Assembly (NCBI RefSeq): GCF_026212465.1
Contig: NC_080056.1
Location: 24,998,673-25,062,672 of the forward strand
DNA length: 64,000 bases
Reading direction: 5' to 3'
Source: Amaranthus tricolor
Lineage: Eukaryota; Streptophyta; Magnoliopsida; Caryophyllales; Amaranthaceae
Each line of letters starts with the position of its first letter. The stretch's first letter is position 1. Shown here piece after piece: positions 11,335-24,795 of this stretch. The notes beneath the pieces were generated by a model that had not been told where the DNA came from, searched no databases, and was given only the letters and a program-made list of their open reading frames with translations. The position numbers were made by a program, and so were the translations under genes.

Positions 11335-13101
11335 GTGATGGATTCGATAGGAGAAGGGTTATTTGCTCAAGGTCGTTCGTGCTCTAGGCCTCCTTTGTTT
11401 TGTGGAACAAATTTCTCTCATTGGAAACCTTTGATTAAGATGTTTCTGATTGATCAAGATATGGAACTTTGGGACATCATAACTAAAGGGCCTAAGGTAC
11501 CCATGAAACAGGACGCTCAAGGAAATGATGTGGTAAAATCCGAATCCGAATACTCACAAAGTGATTTTGAATCCGTATCCAAAAATTATATGGCAATGAA
11601 TCAATTGTGTTGTGCTTTAAATGGTACCGAGTTCAATAGAGTTTCATCATGCACAAGTGCTAAGGAAATATGGGATAAGTTAGTTGTGACATATGGAGGA
11701 ACAAGTCAAGTAAAGGAGACAAAGATCAACATTCTCATGCATCAATACGAAATGTTCAAGATGAAAAAGGATGAGAGTATTAATGAAATGTTTACTCGTT
11801 TTACATTAATTACTAACAGTTTGAATTCTCTTGGTAAAACTTTTACTAATGCAGAAAAAGTCCAAAAGGTCTTGAGGTGTCTTCCAAGATCCAAATGGGG
11901 TCCAAAAGTCACTGCCATTGAAGAAGCTCAAGACTTGAGATTTCTATCACTTAACGATCTTCTTGGAAAACTCACAACTCATGAACTTGATGTAACACCA
12001 TCCATGAAAAATCTTGCTCTAAAGGCAAAGAAACATCATGAATCCTCAAGCGATGATGAAGAAAGTGATGATGAGGAAGATCCATTTGCCTTGATCACAA
12101 GAGGTCTAGAAGGAATCATGAAGATGCCCAAAAGATTTAAAAATTTTAATCTACAAACAAAGGTAAATCTTCGAACTCTAACTCTAATTCTAGAACTAAC
12201 AAACTTGCTTGCTTTGAGTGTGGATCTATAGAACATCTTGTAAAGGAATGCCCTAAGAAGAAAAGAGAATCTTACAAGAAAAACAAGAAGAAACAAGCAA
12301 TGGTTGCTACATGGAGTGATTCCGAAGGATCAACCGAATCTGAAAGTAAAGATGGTCAAGCTCACTTATGTCTTATGGCTAATGATGACAAAAATGATGA
12401 TCTAGATCAAAATTATAAGGAGGTACTTGACTTTCTTAACTCTTTTTCTAAAGACAAATTAGTTAAAGCTCTCTTTGACATGTTTCAAATTGAAAAGATC
12501 TTAAAAGATGAGAAAAATATTTTAGAAAATAGCATTCGTCACTATGCCGAAGGTTGTGAAGACCTTATAAAGAAAAATGAATCGCTTAAGGCTGAAACAT
12601 TAAAATTTGTAGAGACTGTCAATGTCTTGAAAGAACATAATATCAGCCAGATGAAAAGGCTCATTGATCTTCAAAATAAAAATGATGATCTTGAATTTGA
12701 GCTCCAGACTTTGAGACATGAGTCTAAGAAAAGTTTGCAAGCGTTAACAAAGCTAAATGACTCTGAATTTAAATTTACAAAAATGCTTACACGTCAAAAA
12801 CGATTCAATGATAAACGTGGTATTGGTTATAATAATGCTACACATAACTATAAGAGTAAAAGCACATTCGTAGAGTGCATACAAAAATAGACGCATACCT
12901 ACTTGCTCCTTTTGTTGCAAAGAAGGACATATTAAGTTTGCATGTCCTTACAGATGTAAGGACAATTATATTATTAAGAATTCCTTTCCTTTTGAATTAT
13001 GTGAGCAGATAAAGCAAATATGGATTCCTAAAGGGACAAGACCACCTAACATGGTCTACCCCGAATATGGTCCCAAATTTGTCACTTGGTTGGCTAAGTG
13101 A
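11335..13101 (+). pseudogene. Copia-B gag, two frameshifts
   Basis: The first 298-codon frame (11335-12231) starts just after the primer site and has the full capsid region: FCGTNFSHWKPLIKMFLI, CTSAKEIWDKLVVTYGGTSQ and INEMFTRFTLITNSL. A one-base shift near 12147 is needed to reach the zinc knuckle CFECGSIEHLVKEC. The next open part (12300-12890) is a long charged, coiled segment. A second shift near 12885 leads to the second knuckle CSFCCKEGHIKFAC and then to VTWLAK and a TGA at 13099. This gag keeps the region that Copia-A gag has lost. Confidence 0.9.
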
Positions 13102-13155
13102 AGTTGAGAAAGATTTTTTTATTTTTTTTATTTTATTTTTTTTTTGTTTTGTAGG
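13099..13155 (+). promoter_or_regulatory. Copia-B gag/pol junction: stop codon, long T tract, TTTTGTAG
   Basis: TGA at 13099 is followed by a T-rich run of some 40 bases ending TTTTGTTTTGTAG/G, a very good plant 3' splice site by sequence, immediately before the protease frame. The layout is the same as in Copia-A at 4690-4726. Confidence 0.5.
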
Positions 13156-16100
13156 AAAAGCAAAAGTGGATCTTAGATAATGGATGCTTGAGACATATGA
13201 GTGGTAAAGTTTCTTTATTTTCTGAAATTAAAGAAAGATGCAATGGCTCAATCACCCTAGGTGACAAAGGTAAATGCAAAATTTTAGGTGTTGGCAAAGT
13301 TGGTAAGAATCGTTCTAAAACTATTGATAATGTCTATTTGGTTGAAGGTCTAAAATTTAATTTGCTAAGTGTGTCTCAACTATGTAATAAAGGTAATCAA
13401 GTAATCTTTGATAAAGAGAAATATGTTGTCAAAAATCCTAACACCGGAGATACATTTATTACAGCCCTTAGACATGATAATGTTTATGCTTTGAATACTA
13501 ATGAAATTGCAGCTTAAAATTTCAAATGTTGAAAGGCTATAACTGATGATCCAAAGCTATGGCATAGACGTGTTGGTCACATAAATACGCACACCATGCA
13601 TGAACTAGTAAGTAAAGATCTAGTTAAAGGACTTCCAGCTCGTGACTACAAATACAGTCTTACATGTGACGCATGTATTAGAGGTAAACAAGTAAGAAGT
13701 TCATTTAAACTGAAGAAAATGGTAAGTACTTCAAGTTCATTTATCTATGTGGTCCAATGCGTGTACGGAGCATACGAGGTAAATCTTACATTCTAGTTAC
13801 AGTTGATGATTATTCTAGATTTACATGGGTTGATTTTTTGAAGGATAAAAGTGAAGCCTTGAAACCATTCTCAAGACGTTGTAAAGAAATGCAAACTCAG
13901 TTGAATCTTCTGATAGTCTCGATTAGAAGTGATCATGGGAGAGAGTTGAATCAACTAAGCTTTAATTTCTTTTGTGAAAAATACGGCATAACCCATAACT
14001 TTTCGGCTCCTAGGAAACCCCAACAAAACGGCGTGGTTGAAAGGAAAAATCGTACTTTAGAGGAAATGGCTAGGACAATGCTTATAGAGAATGGATTAGC
14101 CAAACATTATTGTGCCGAGGCTGTTAACACAGCAAATTATGTTTTAAATAGGTGTCTCATTAGACCTATACTTTAGAAAACACCCTACGAGTTATTTAAA
14201 GGAAGAAAACCAAACACAGCCTACCTTAGACCATTTGGTAGCAAATGTTTTCTCCATTATAATGGTAAGGATAATATAGGTAAATTTGATGCTAGAAGTG
14301 TTGAAGGTATATTTCTTGGGTACTCATTAAATATTAAGGCTTATAGAGTTCTAAAGAAGCGTACAAGTATTGTTAAGGAAAGTATACATGTAGTATTTGA
14401 TGAATCTGACAACGGAATATTTGAAGGATTTAAAGAGTTAAACCTTAATAAACATTTTGATGATATAAGTGATGATGAATTGGATACCAATGATCTTAGT
14501 GAAGATAAAAAGAAAAATATACAGGATACTATACAAAGTCTTGATGAGGTTGAAGAAAAACAGGTTGAAAACATTGAAGACTCACAGCCTGAACGTACTG
14601 ATTTAGAGACTCCAATTAGAAATTCTTCAAAGGAAGTAGGAACAAGTTACTTGTATGATTGCACACCATCTATACTACATAGAAGGCTTAGAATATCATC
14701 TCAACATCCTCCGGAAAACATCATAAATGATCCAAACAAAGGTACTCAAACTCGATCCTCTCTTAAAAATTTGTGTGCATTTTCTGCTTTTGTTTCTCTA
14801 TAGAACTAGAGGATGTGAAGCAATAAAAGAACCAGAGTGGATCATTGCTATACAAAATGAATTAAATGAATTCGAAAGAAACAAAGTTTGGGATCTAGCT
14901 AAAAGACCACCAGATCGCACTATTATTGGAACTAGATGGGTCTTTCGCAATAAGCTCAATGAGGATGGAAACATTATAAGGAATAAAGCAAGGCTAGTAG
15001 CTCAAGGTTATAATCAAGAAGAAGGTATAAATTATGACGAGACTTTTGCTCCAGTTACAAGGTTAGAATCTATCCGTATTATGCTTGCTTTTGCTTCATA
15101 CATGAATATAAAACTATATCAAATGGATGTTAAATGCGCTTTCTTAAATGGCTACTTACAAGAGGAAGTATATGTTAAACAACCACCTGGCTTTGAAAAT
15201 CCCGATCCACCTAATCATGTGTTTAAACTAAACAAAGCACTGTATGGCTTGTAACAAGCTCCAAGGGCTTGGTATGACAGATTTAGCTCGCATTTACTTG
15301 AAAATAACTTTCAATGAGGTAAAATTGATAAAACACTTTTCATTAAGACTAAAAGAAAAGATTTTCTTGTTGTTCAAGTATATGTTGATAATATATTGTT
15401 TGAAGCTACTAATGATTCTTTGTGCAAGGAATTCTCTAAGATTATGTGCAAGGATTGAAATGAGCATGATGGGAGACTTAACATTTTTTCTTGGACTACA
15501 AATAAAGCAAAAGAAAGATGGCATATTTATTTTTCAAAGTAAATATGTTAGAGATTTATTAAAGAAGTACAATATGGATCAATGCAAAACTGCTAATACG
15601 CCTATGAGTGCAACAATAAGTCCAGACCAAGACATAAATGGTAAGAGTGTTGATCAAAAGACTTATAGAGGTATGATTGATTCTTTATTGTATTTAACAG
15701 CTAGTCGTCCTGATATTATGTTTAGTGTTTGTTTATGTGCACGTTTTCAAGCTAACCCAAAAGAATCTCACTCAACAACAGTTAAGAGAATCTTTAGATA
15801 TTTGCATGGGACTAAAGACCCGTCTATGGTACCCTAATTGTGGAGATTTTGGTTTGATTGGTTTTTCAGATGCTGATTATGCTAGTTATAAGGTTGATAG
15901 AAAGAGCACTTCAGCATCATGTCAATTCTTGGGAAATTCATTGATTTCATGGTATTCTAAAAAGCAAAATTCAGTTGCTTTATCTACGGCTGAAGCTGAA
16001 TACATAGCTGTTGGTGCATCATGTTGTTCTCAAATCTTATGGATTGCACAACAGCTTCGAGATCTTGGAGTTGATCTCAAAGTTATTCCAATTAAATGTG

Positions 16101-16327
16101 ATAATACAAGTGCAATTTGTATTAATAAAAATCCAGTACAACATTCACGTACAAAAGATATTGAGGTTCATCACCATTTCATATGTGATCATGTTGAAAA
16201 AGGTCATATTACTCTATCTTTTATTTCTACAGAAAATCAATTAGCTGATATATTTACAAAACCTTTAAGTCCTGATCGGTTTGCATATATTCGTTTGGAT
16301 CTTGGCATGTTAAATGATGTTGCATGA
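13156..16327 (+). pseudogene. Copia-B pol, several frameshifts and lost catalytic residues
   Basis: Protease reads WILDNGCLRHMSG, so the catalytic Asp-Ser-Gly is Asp-Asn-Gly. Integrase has [31 protein letters not shown] and GVVERKNRT, with a shift near 13745 that disrupts the region of the first catalytic Asp, and a stop at 14174. RT has QMDVKCAFLNGYLQEE, a stop at 15252, and YVDNILFE where YVDDIIFG is expected, so the second Asp of the active site is gone. Further shifts lie near 15460 and 15830. RNase H ([20 protein letters not shown]) is read to the stop at 16327. The element can no longer move on its own. Confidence 0.92.
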
Positions 16328-16330
16328 ACT

Positions 16331-16398
16331 AAGGGGGAGTAAGAGTTCTATAGTAAAACTAAAATGTTACTAAATACTAAGTATGTACTTAGGGGGAG
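16331..16398 (+). other. Two internal polypurine-tract-like motifs after pol
   Basis: AAGGGGGAG at 16331-16339 and TAGGGGGAG at 16390-16398 repeat the tract next to the 3' LTR (18682-18690). Multiple polypurine tracts downstream of pol are a described feature of Sireviruses. Confidence 0.6.
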
Positions 16399-16924
16399 TA
16401 TTTCATTTTATTTACATGATTTTATGGTTGCATATATGTATGATTGTACATGTGTTTGAGAGTTGAAAATTAAATTTCAATTTCTTAAAATTATTTGTTA
16501 CATATAAATACATAAAAATGGGATTTATAATTAAATACCTTTAATTAATAAAGGATATTTAATTATCTTAAAACAAAATTTTTTGCTTGATATGTGTTTT
16601 GGACGTCAACTATGCATTGAACTCTTGTTCATGAATTTGGTTCTAATCAAATTAGTTTTTAATGAAACTCATGATTACACTCCTTATTCACACACTCTTT
16701 CACGTTACCAATTCACTCAAATCGGTCAAGCTTTACTCATATCAATTGTGCTTTGATCCTAAGTTGTCAAATCAATCTTTAATGAAGTACAAATGCATTG
16801 GACTTCATTTCCCTTTTATAGTGAATGAACCGTCCTTCCTTGTTCACTCTCCACTACATTTTTCTAATTTTCTCTTATATATCCCTTTCATTCTTTCCTT
16901 TTCAAGCTTTTGAAACACTCATCA

Positions 16925-17958
16925 ATGGCCCCCAAAAGAAAGCTTACCCGGTCCTCTACAAAATTTGAAAAAGGATAAACGTCGAAATCGCCATTACTCC
17001 ATTCATTCCCTCACCTCTTACATCTTTGGAAGTACCCAAAAATTGGTTTGAAAATCAAACTACTTTTAGAAGATGGATCGATACATTCAAACACCGTTCA
17101 TTATCTTATGTTGACATTCTTGATTACAACTTGTTTTTATTTGAAGATTTTGAGGTTGTATCTCCAATCATCCAAACAACTCCTGGTAAGTTGTTGGATC
17201 CAGGTTCTATTACATACCCTATTCTTGTCAAAATCTTCTATTGCAATTTGTCATTCATTGTCGTTGATGGATATCCGGCCTTAAGAAGTTTTGTCAAAAG
17301 CCAAGAGATTGTAATCTCTAAAACCCTAATCAATGATCTACTGAAATTTTCAAATGTTGTTGATGACTCTACACCAAATTCTGTGGCACTTCAGAATGCC
17401 AAAGACATGTTCATTCTTGATTCTTATTCTAATTTTTCTCCCACCAAACAACTTACTCACAATAGCTTACTTCTTTGTGGAAAATTGTTACATAATCTTC
17501 TTGTTAGAACTGTTTTCTCTCGCCTTGAACCCCAATTCAAAGATCACACCACACTTTCACGCCTCCAATCTCTCGACTCTGAGGTAAGTAAAATGAAAAT
17601 GTCCATACTTGGTTTGCATGCTAAAGTGTCCACTTTAACATTTATGTTAGACACATTTATGAAAGAAATGAAGGGTATGGTTGTTGAAGATGCGGTTGTG
17701 GAAGAAGAAGAAGTTGACGAGGGCAATGCTGCAGAGAAAAAGAAGGATGCTGCTGTGGAGGAGGAAGAGGAGAAAGCAGAGGAGAAGGAGGAAGAGGAGA
17801 AAGAAGATGAGAAGGAGGAGGAAGAAAAGTAGGAAGAAGAGATTAATGCCACCCCTATTCAAACAATACCACCACAAACTGTCGAAACTACTCATGCAAC
17901 CACTACACCGGCCAAATCAAAGGCTTCCAAGAAAAGGAAGACTAGGTCTAAGAAGTAG
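16925..17958 (+). pseudogene. 3' additional ORF of Copia-B
   Basis: Starts at ATG 16925 with a basic MAPKRKLTRSSTKFEK. A one-base shift near 16970 is needed to enter the main frame (IAITPFIPSPLTSLEVPKNW), which is open to a TAG at 17830 and continues in the same frame after it to 17958. Parts in order: a globular domain with YPILVKIFYCNL and VKSQEIVISK, a heptad-like segment SRLQSLDSEVSKMKM, a very acidic Glu-rich run, a Thr/Pro linker, and a basic end KASKKRKTRSKK resembling a nuclear localisation signal. No membrane segment is visible. The layout parallels the ORF at 1-1016, which supports a conserved accessory protein of unknown role. Confidence 0.75.
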
Positions 17959-18680
17959 TTTCTATGATAGTTGATGAACAAGTTTTTTTTGACAAACAGT
18001 TAGTTTCTTGCAGAAAACAATCCCAACATTTTAATTCCTGTTTACTTTTTGATGAAAGTCAAAAAGGGAGAAAAGTTATTATGTATATGTTTATGCTTTG
18101 ATGCTTTGCTTGCTTGATTGTTTTGTGTTTGCTTGATGCTTGATTGTTCAATTGCTCATTTGTTTGGTTGCTGTTTGACTGCTTAGTTATTCATTATTAA
18201 GATTATTGTTGATTATTGTTCATCTGTTTTGATTGTTTCATGTTCCAGTATTGTTTCATGATCATAGATATTAATATTCATGTTCATTCAAAAAGTTAAT
18301 GTTTGATGTTATGTTCATAGTTACTGATTATTGTTCTTGTTCATGTCGTTTGATAATTATGATACACTTTGATTTTAAAATGTTAATATATCTTTGCATG
18401 TATTGTGATGAATGTTTGTTTACTTTTGATTGTGGATAATAGTTTATTATGTTTATTATGTTAATGATTTATTATCCATGCATACATTTTTATTGGCTTA
18501 TATCTATGTTATATCATGTTCACTATTCTGATTTGAAACAGTTTTCAAAGTCTTGAAAAGTTTCTGTTTAATAATAACTTAACGTGTTTTATAAAATATC
18601 TAAGTGATTGTTCTTATTATGTTTTTCAATTCATGTTAACTTGTTAATATGATTTAGGAAAATATGGTTTTGACTTTCAT
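17959..18680 (+). other. Copia-B 3' non-coding spacer
   Basis: T-rich sequence with many TTGATTGTT / GTTCATG words. No ORF of note. It separates the additional ORF from the terminal polypurine tract AAGGGGGAG at 18682-18690. Confidence 0.6.
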
Positions 18681-18692
18681 CAAGGGGGAGAT

Positions 18693-20076
18693 TGAAGACT
18701 CAATTCTCTTTAGTGATGATAATTCAAAATACATTTTAAATTAAAAAATAAATTAAGTAATTATATTTAGTTGTTTAAGCAAGTCCAAAATCATATTAAA
18801 TATTAATTGATTAATTGTCAAATTATTTAAGTTCGAAATATATTTAATTGAGATTAAATTAAATGACTTAAGATAATTTAGATATAGTTATATTTAAATT
18901 TTGAATTTTAATTTAAGCGTTTGGATAAGATTATATTTGAATTAAATAAATGTATGTTCAAGATGTTGAAATACTTGAATTAGATTTGTATTTTAAATTT
19001 GAGATTTGAAATAAACGTATGCTGAAGATATTTATATGTTTGAATACATTACACGTTGACTATGTTATTACACGGTTTATATTTGAAAATAAATAAGTTG
19101 TTAAGCTATACTAATTATAGGCTTTCCTATAAATAAGAAGACAATTTAAATTGACACTAAAAATAAGAAAAGACAATTTAAATTGATGTTAAAAATAGGA
19201 ATTAAATTTGAATAAATATTTATACGTTATAATATCTGGTTTTGCTGAAGTTTCAATATCTTGTATGAGTTCTAACGTGGCAGCACAACAATGGTTGTTA
19301 ATAACAAAATACAGCACACAATGACGTAATTATATGAATTGTCAGTTCAAAGTCAGTTTTAGTTAAAGCTCAAGATCTTGAAGACTGGCGCAGATTAACC
19401 AGATCAACGAAATTGATGGATGAAGCTTTCTTGCTCTACAAGGATATGCTGAGGCGTGACATATATAAATATTAGGCTTCATTCAAGGATTAAGATTGCA
19501 GCATTTTCTTACAATTTTCTCTCTTGAATTAAGATCTAGTATTCTCTAAACGTTCAAAAAGTGTTGTAATTCTTAGTTCATCTAACTCTTACATTTGTAA
19601 TAGGATTAAGTATTAAAAGGAGTTAGATCTTTCAGTGTTTAATACGCCTAACCTTGAAATACTTTTCAAAGTGTTCAACTTGTAATCTCTATTGTGAGAT
19701 TGGGATTTGTGCTTTTCTTAAGGGAACTTGTAAGACGTTCTTCAAGGGGGAAGAACGTGGTGAAAGAAGATAGAGAGATCTTCTAAGTTGTTTTAAAGTT
19801 CATTAATAAAAGACACTGAATCCTACGGGCTGGAAGAGAATCCATAGGCTGGGACTAGGTTGTTTAGAGCCAAACCTCGTTAACATATCGCTTGTTATTG
19901 TTTAAGTTCATTTTCGCACATACGTTATAGATTTATCAATCGACCTAAAACTGTTCCAGAAAACAGTTTTGAAAGGTCACCTAAGCTCTTGAGCTGACCT
20001 TCCAGAAAAAAATTTTAATGGGCATACTCTCTATTCACCCCCCTCTAGAGAGTATTCGAACTCCTATCAACTTTCA
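18693..20076 (+). repeat. Copia-B 3' LTR
   Basis: A 1384-bp copy of 9909-11291 with the same TGAAGACT start and CTTTCA end, preceded by the polypurine tract. Differences from the 5' LTR are scattered substitutions and small indels. Confidence 0.93.
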
Positions 20077-20762
20077 TTTACTAGCTTATTACCTTAGGTG
20101 TTGTTATAATAATGTATATAATATACTACTTTATACAATCTTATTACTAATTCATAGTAATATGAAAACGCAAAAGAATATAGTTAAGTCTTGCTAAAAC
20201 ATACTTTGTTGTAAATATTGAGTGGAAAACGTGTGTTGTGCTTAAATTGGAATTAATGGTATAGTGGTAAGCAAGCTTAGATTTGAAATTATTGCATTTG
20301 GCTAATTTTCTTGATAGCATGAACTAGAACTCGCTCTAATGCTAATAGGGTATTTTCTTTTAGAGTAAATGACTCTTATATAAGGCTAAGTAGACTTATT
20401 GGTCATACTTTGAAGTTGCATAGGTGCTCAATTCATAAGAGAAGCTTAAGAACCTCATATTTAGTGGTTGTGATAACGTTTTGTCTTGCATTTGCAATCA
20501 GGTACGCACACACGGTAACTTTCTTTTTATATGCTTATGTTTTAAAGTGTTATCAATATTTGCGACTTTATGCATTGTATTATAAATATAAAGTACTAGA
20601 GTAAGCCTTATACATGAATAGTTATTGATTGCGTACCTCTTGAACTTGGAATGGTATAGACATATAGAGCTAAGGTATTATTAGATGTTATGCACAATTC
20701 CCTTATTGAAAGAAATTTATTATGTTTACTTGGAGTCGGAATGATTCCTTTATATATGAGTT
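20077..20762. other. Spacer, nothing recognised
   Basis: AT-rich sequence right of Copia-B. The phrase TGGTATAGTGGTAAGC near 20257 looks like a tRNA D-arm, but no cloverleaf follows. Confidence 0.4.
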
Positions 20763-20995
20763 GAAGTTTATATTTGAGTTACCGGTGGGTCTTGCAAACC
20801 CCATGGTTCTCATTGATAGCAAGAGTATATTTGAGTTACCAGTAGGTCTTGCAAACCCTATGGTTCTCATTGATAGTAAGAGTATATTTGAGTTACCGGT
20901 GGATTTTTCAAACCCCATGGTTCTCATTGATAGCAAGAGTATGTTTGAGTGCCTGGTGGGTCTTGCAAATCCCAAGGTTCTCGTTGATAAAGAGT
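20763..20995 (+). repeat. 57-bp tandem repeat, about four copies
   Basis: Units of 57 bp (19 codons) run through a frame open from 20722 to 21084, giving IFELPVGLANPMVLIDSKS repeated with few changes. The opposite strand is also open across the array. The multiple-of-three unit keeps both frames open automatically, so I do not call a gene. Confidence 0.8.
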
Positions 20996-21186
20996 TTATT
21001 CATTGGTTAAAGATTTATAGTGAGAAGTGTCCTGTGATTCTTACAAACCCCAAGGGTTTTCCTTCACAAAAAGATTTTGCCTAAGTTAAGATACCTAAAT
21101 ACCTTATAGGAGTTAAGAATCCCAAGGATATACTATGATTATACTTACTTTAAGGTAGACAAGGTTTTTAAGGTCAAGCGTTAAGT

Positions 21187-23026
<1,840 letters not shown>

Positions 23027-23990
23027 AAGATGGTTGTTACAAGAAATTCTCAACAGTCTTCTGAACCAATGAGAGTATTAACAAACTTATTGCAAAGAGA
23101 AAAGAGGAAAAGCGGAAGAAAAAAAATGCTAAGCTTGTTGAAAAAGAGACAACATCAAATCGTTTAGACAACATCAAAGAGTAGTGTTGTTGTGAAAGTT
23201 AGCGGTATAAGGATAAAAACTAGTGCTTCAAAGAACAAGTCTACTAGTCAGCAATAGTTAGCTCATGTTGAACATGAAGATTGTTACATATTCATTTATT
23301 ATTTTTTAACATTCTTCACGTTATGATTTGTTCATTTATTGTTACTTTCTAATATTTTAATTTATATGTTTTTTAGACTCATTGAAGCTAAAAACAACAT
23401 CATCCAAACATCAAAAATCCGTTGATGTTGACACATGTATTGAAAAGCACTTGAGGGAAACTCTTTCGTTGCCTTTATGTTCTACTCCATCGTCATCAAA
23501 AGTAGAAAAGGGAATGATGCAAGTAAATGTATTATTATGTTTCAATGCTCATATTAACTAATGTTGTTTTTTGAGAAGTTGTTTGTCCATTTTAATTATT
23601 ATTTTTATAATCACTATAACAGAAAAGGCTGTAGTTATTGTAAACAAAATCACTGATATCACTGAAGTGGTGAAGAGCTTGAAAATAAAGGTACAAATTC
23701 TAATCTATTTTTGTACCATTTCATGTTACTTTACATTGTTTTTATGTTATTTTAATAGAATTTCATGTTATTTTAATATATTCTTGAAACCACTACAGAG
23801 CAAGTTTTAGGAATGAAAATCATTGACACTACTGAAACGCTTGTAGACAATGTGGATGAAACAAAGAGTAATGTTGTTGTGAAAGTAAGATGTATAAGGA
23901 TAAAAAACTAGTGGTTCGAAGAACAAATCTAAGCGTCAGCAACACATAGCTGATGTTGAACATGAAGGTTGTTATATATTCATTTATTAT
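23027..23990 (+). pseudogene. Exon-like remnants of an unrecognised spliced gene
   Basis: After TTTTCAG an ATG at 23030 opens MVVTRNSQQSSEPMRVLTN with a basic tail. Further pieces bounded by AG and GT signals are LKLKTTSSKHQKSVDVD (about 23378-23520), KAVVIVNKITDITEVVKSL (about 23622-23690) and a piece near 23800-23890. A block with GTTGTTGTGAAAGT, AAGGATAAAAACTAGTG and GTTGAACATGAAG is present twice (about 23160-23300 and 23855-23990). Stops interrupt it. It might be the accessory gene of a decayed transposon. No family is assigned. Confidence 0.4.
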
Positions 23991-24060
23991 TTGTACTTCT
24001 TTATGTTAACATATTTCATGTTATTATTTGTTTATTTATTGTTAGGCTATAGGAGATTCT

Positions 24061-24795
24061 CCCAGCCTTATCCTGATAATAAAAAATAAATACTCTGCTT
24101 TACATTGATTAGGGTTGGGAAACTAATCAGACCTACTTGTTATACTGATGTCCTAATGGGGTAAGGAAATGGCTAGCGAAATTCAAACTCGGGTTCCTCC
24201 TGGTACATGCTCCAATTAAGTTAAAACCCAATTCACGTTATTTTGCAACTTTATACTTCTAAAGGAGATTTCCTTAAAGGAGCAAAATATGAGGATTATG
24301 TTGAATTGCTACTAGATCAATGACTAATGCATAAAAATTAGAAGTTATAGGCAATACAAGAATACCTTAAGCTGCAATTCAGCAAGGATGCAATTTTGAG
24401 TATGTTTCCAAGTTGTTGAGTAAATGATAAAAAACAATGGTAACAATTAACAACACTCCATCGTTCCCTTTGAATTAACTACATAATATCCAAATAAATA
24501 TACCAAATTCAGAGGGACGGCGGAGTAACAACAAACAAACGTCAATATTAATTCACCAAAGAAAAAAATAAGACTATTTTTCATGTAGGAAAGCTTATCC
24601 ATATATCCTTGACTGAAATGTTTTCATATACAAAACTTGCACTATATTAAGTAAATACACCATTTATATGTAGCAACTAGCAAATTAACGGGTTTGATCC
24701 TTTTTGAGCATGCTGGATTACATGCTCTTAACTAGACTCAGCCCATTACACATGTCTAATTAGATAGTGACCGTAACCAAATTGTTGTCTTTGTG
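24061..24795. other. Spacer downstream of the receptor kinase
   Basis: No gene recognised. The last few hundred bases should contain the 3' UTR and polyadenylation region of the minus-strand kinase; no unique signal could be fixed. Confidence 0.5.

Larger units (their letters stand above)
9909..20076 (+). mobile_element. Copia-B: full-length Ty1/Copia element, defective
   Basis: Two LTRs, 9909-11291 and 18693-20076, begin TGAAGACTCAATTC and end CAACTTTCA. A primer site follows the first and a purine tract precedes the second. The order is gag, protease, integrase, RT, RNase H, then an additional ORF. A by-eye comparison of the first 600 bp of the LTRs gives about 5% differences. Flanking pentamers TTTGA and TTTAC agree at only three positions, so a target duplication is not demonstrated. 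Gag and pol carry several frameshifts and stops. Internal length and extra 3' ORF resemble Sirevirus-like elements. Confidence 0.95.

Noticed and set aside
17544..17974. Ser/Phe-rich and Arg/Lys-rich ORFs overlapping the Copia-B accessory ORF
   Set aside because: They are other frames of the GAG/GAA-rich acidic stretch of the accessory ORF.
9904..20081. A target-site duplication for Copia-B
   Set aside because: Flanking pentamers TTTGA and TTTAC agree at only three bases.
20232..20330. tRNA-like D-arm text TGGTATAGTGGTAAGC
   Set aside because: No acceptor stem, anticodon arm or T-arm can be placed around it.
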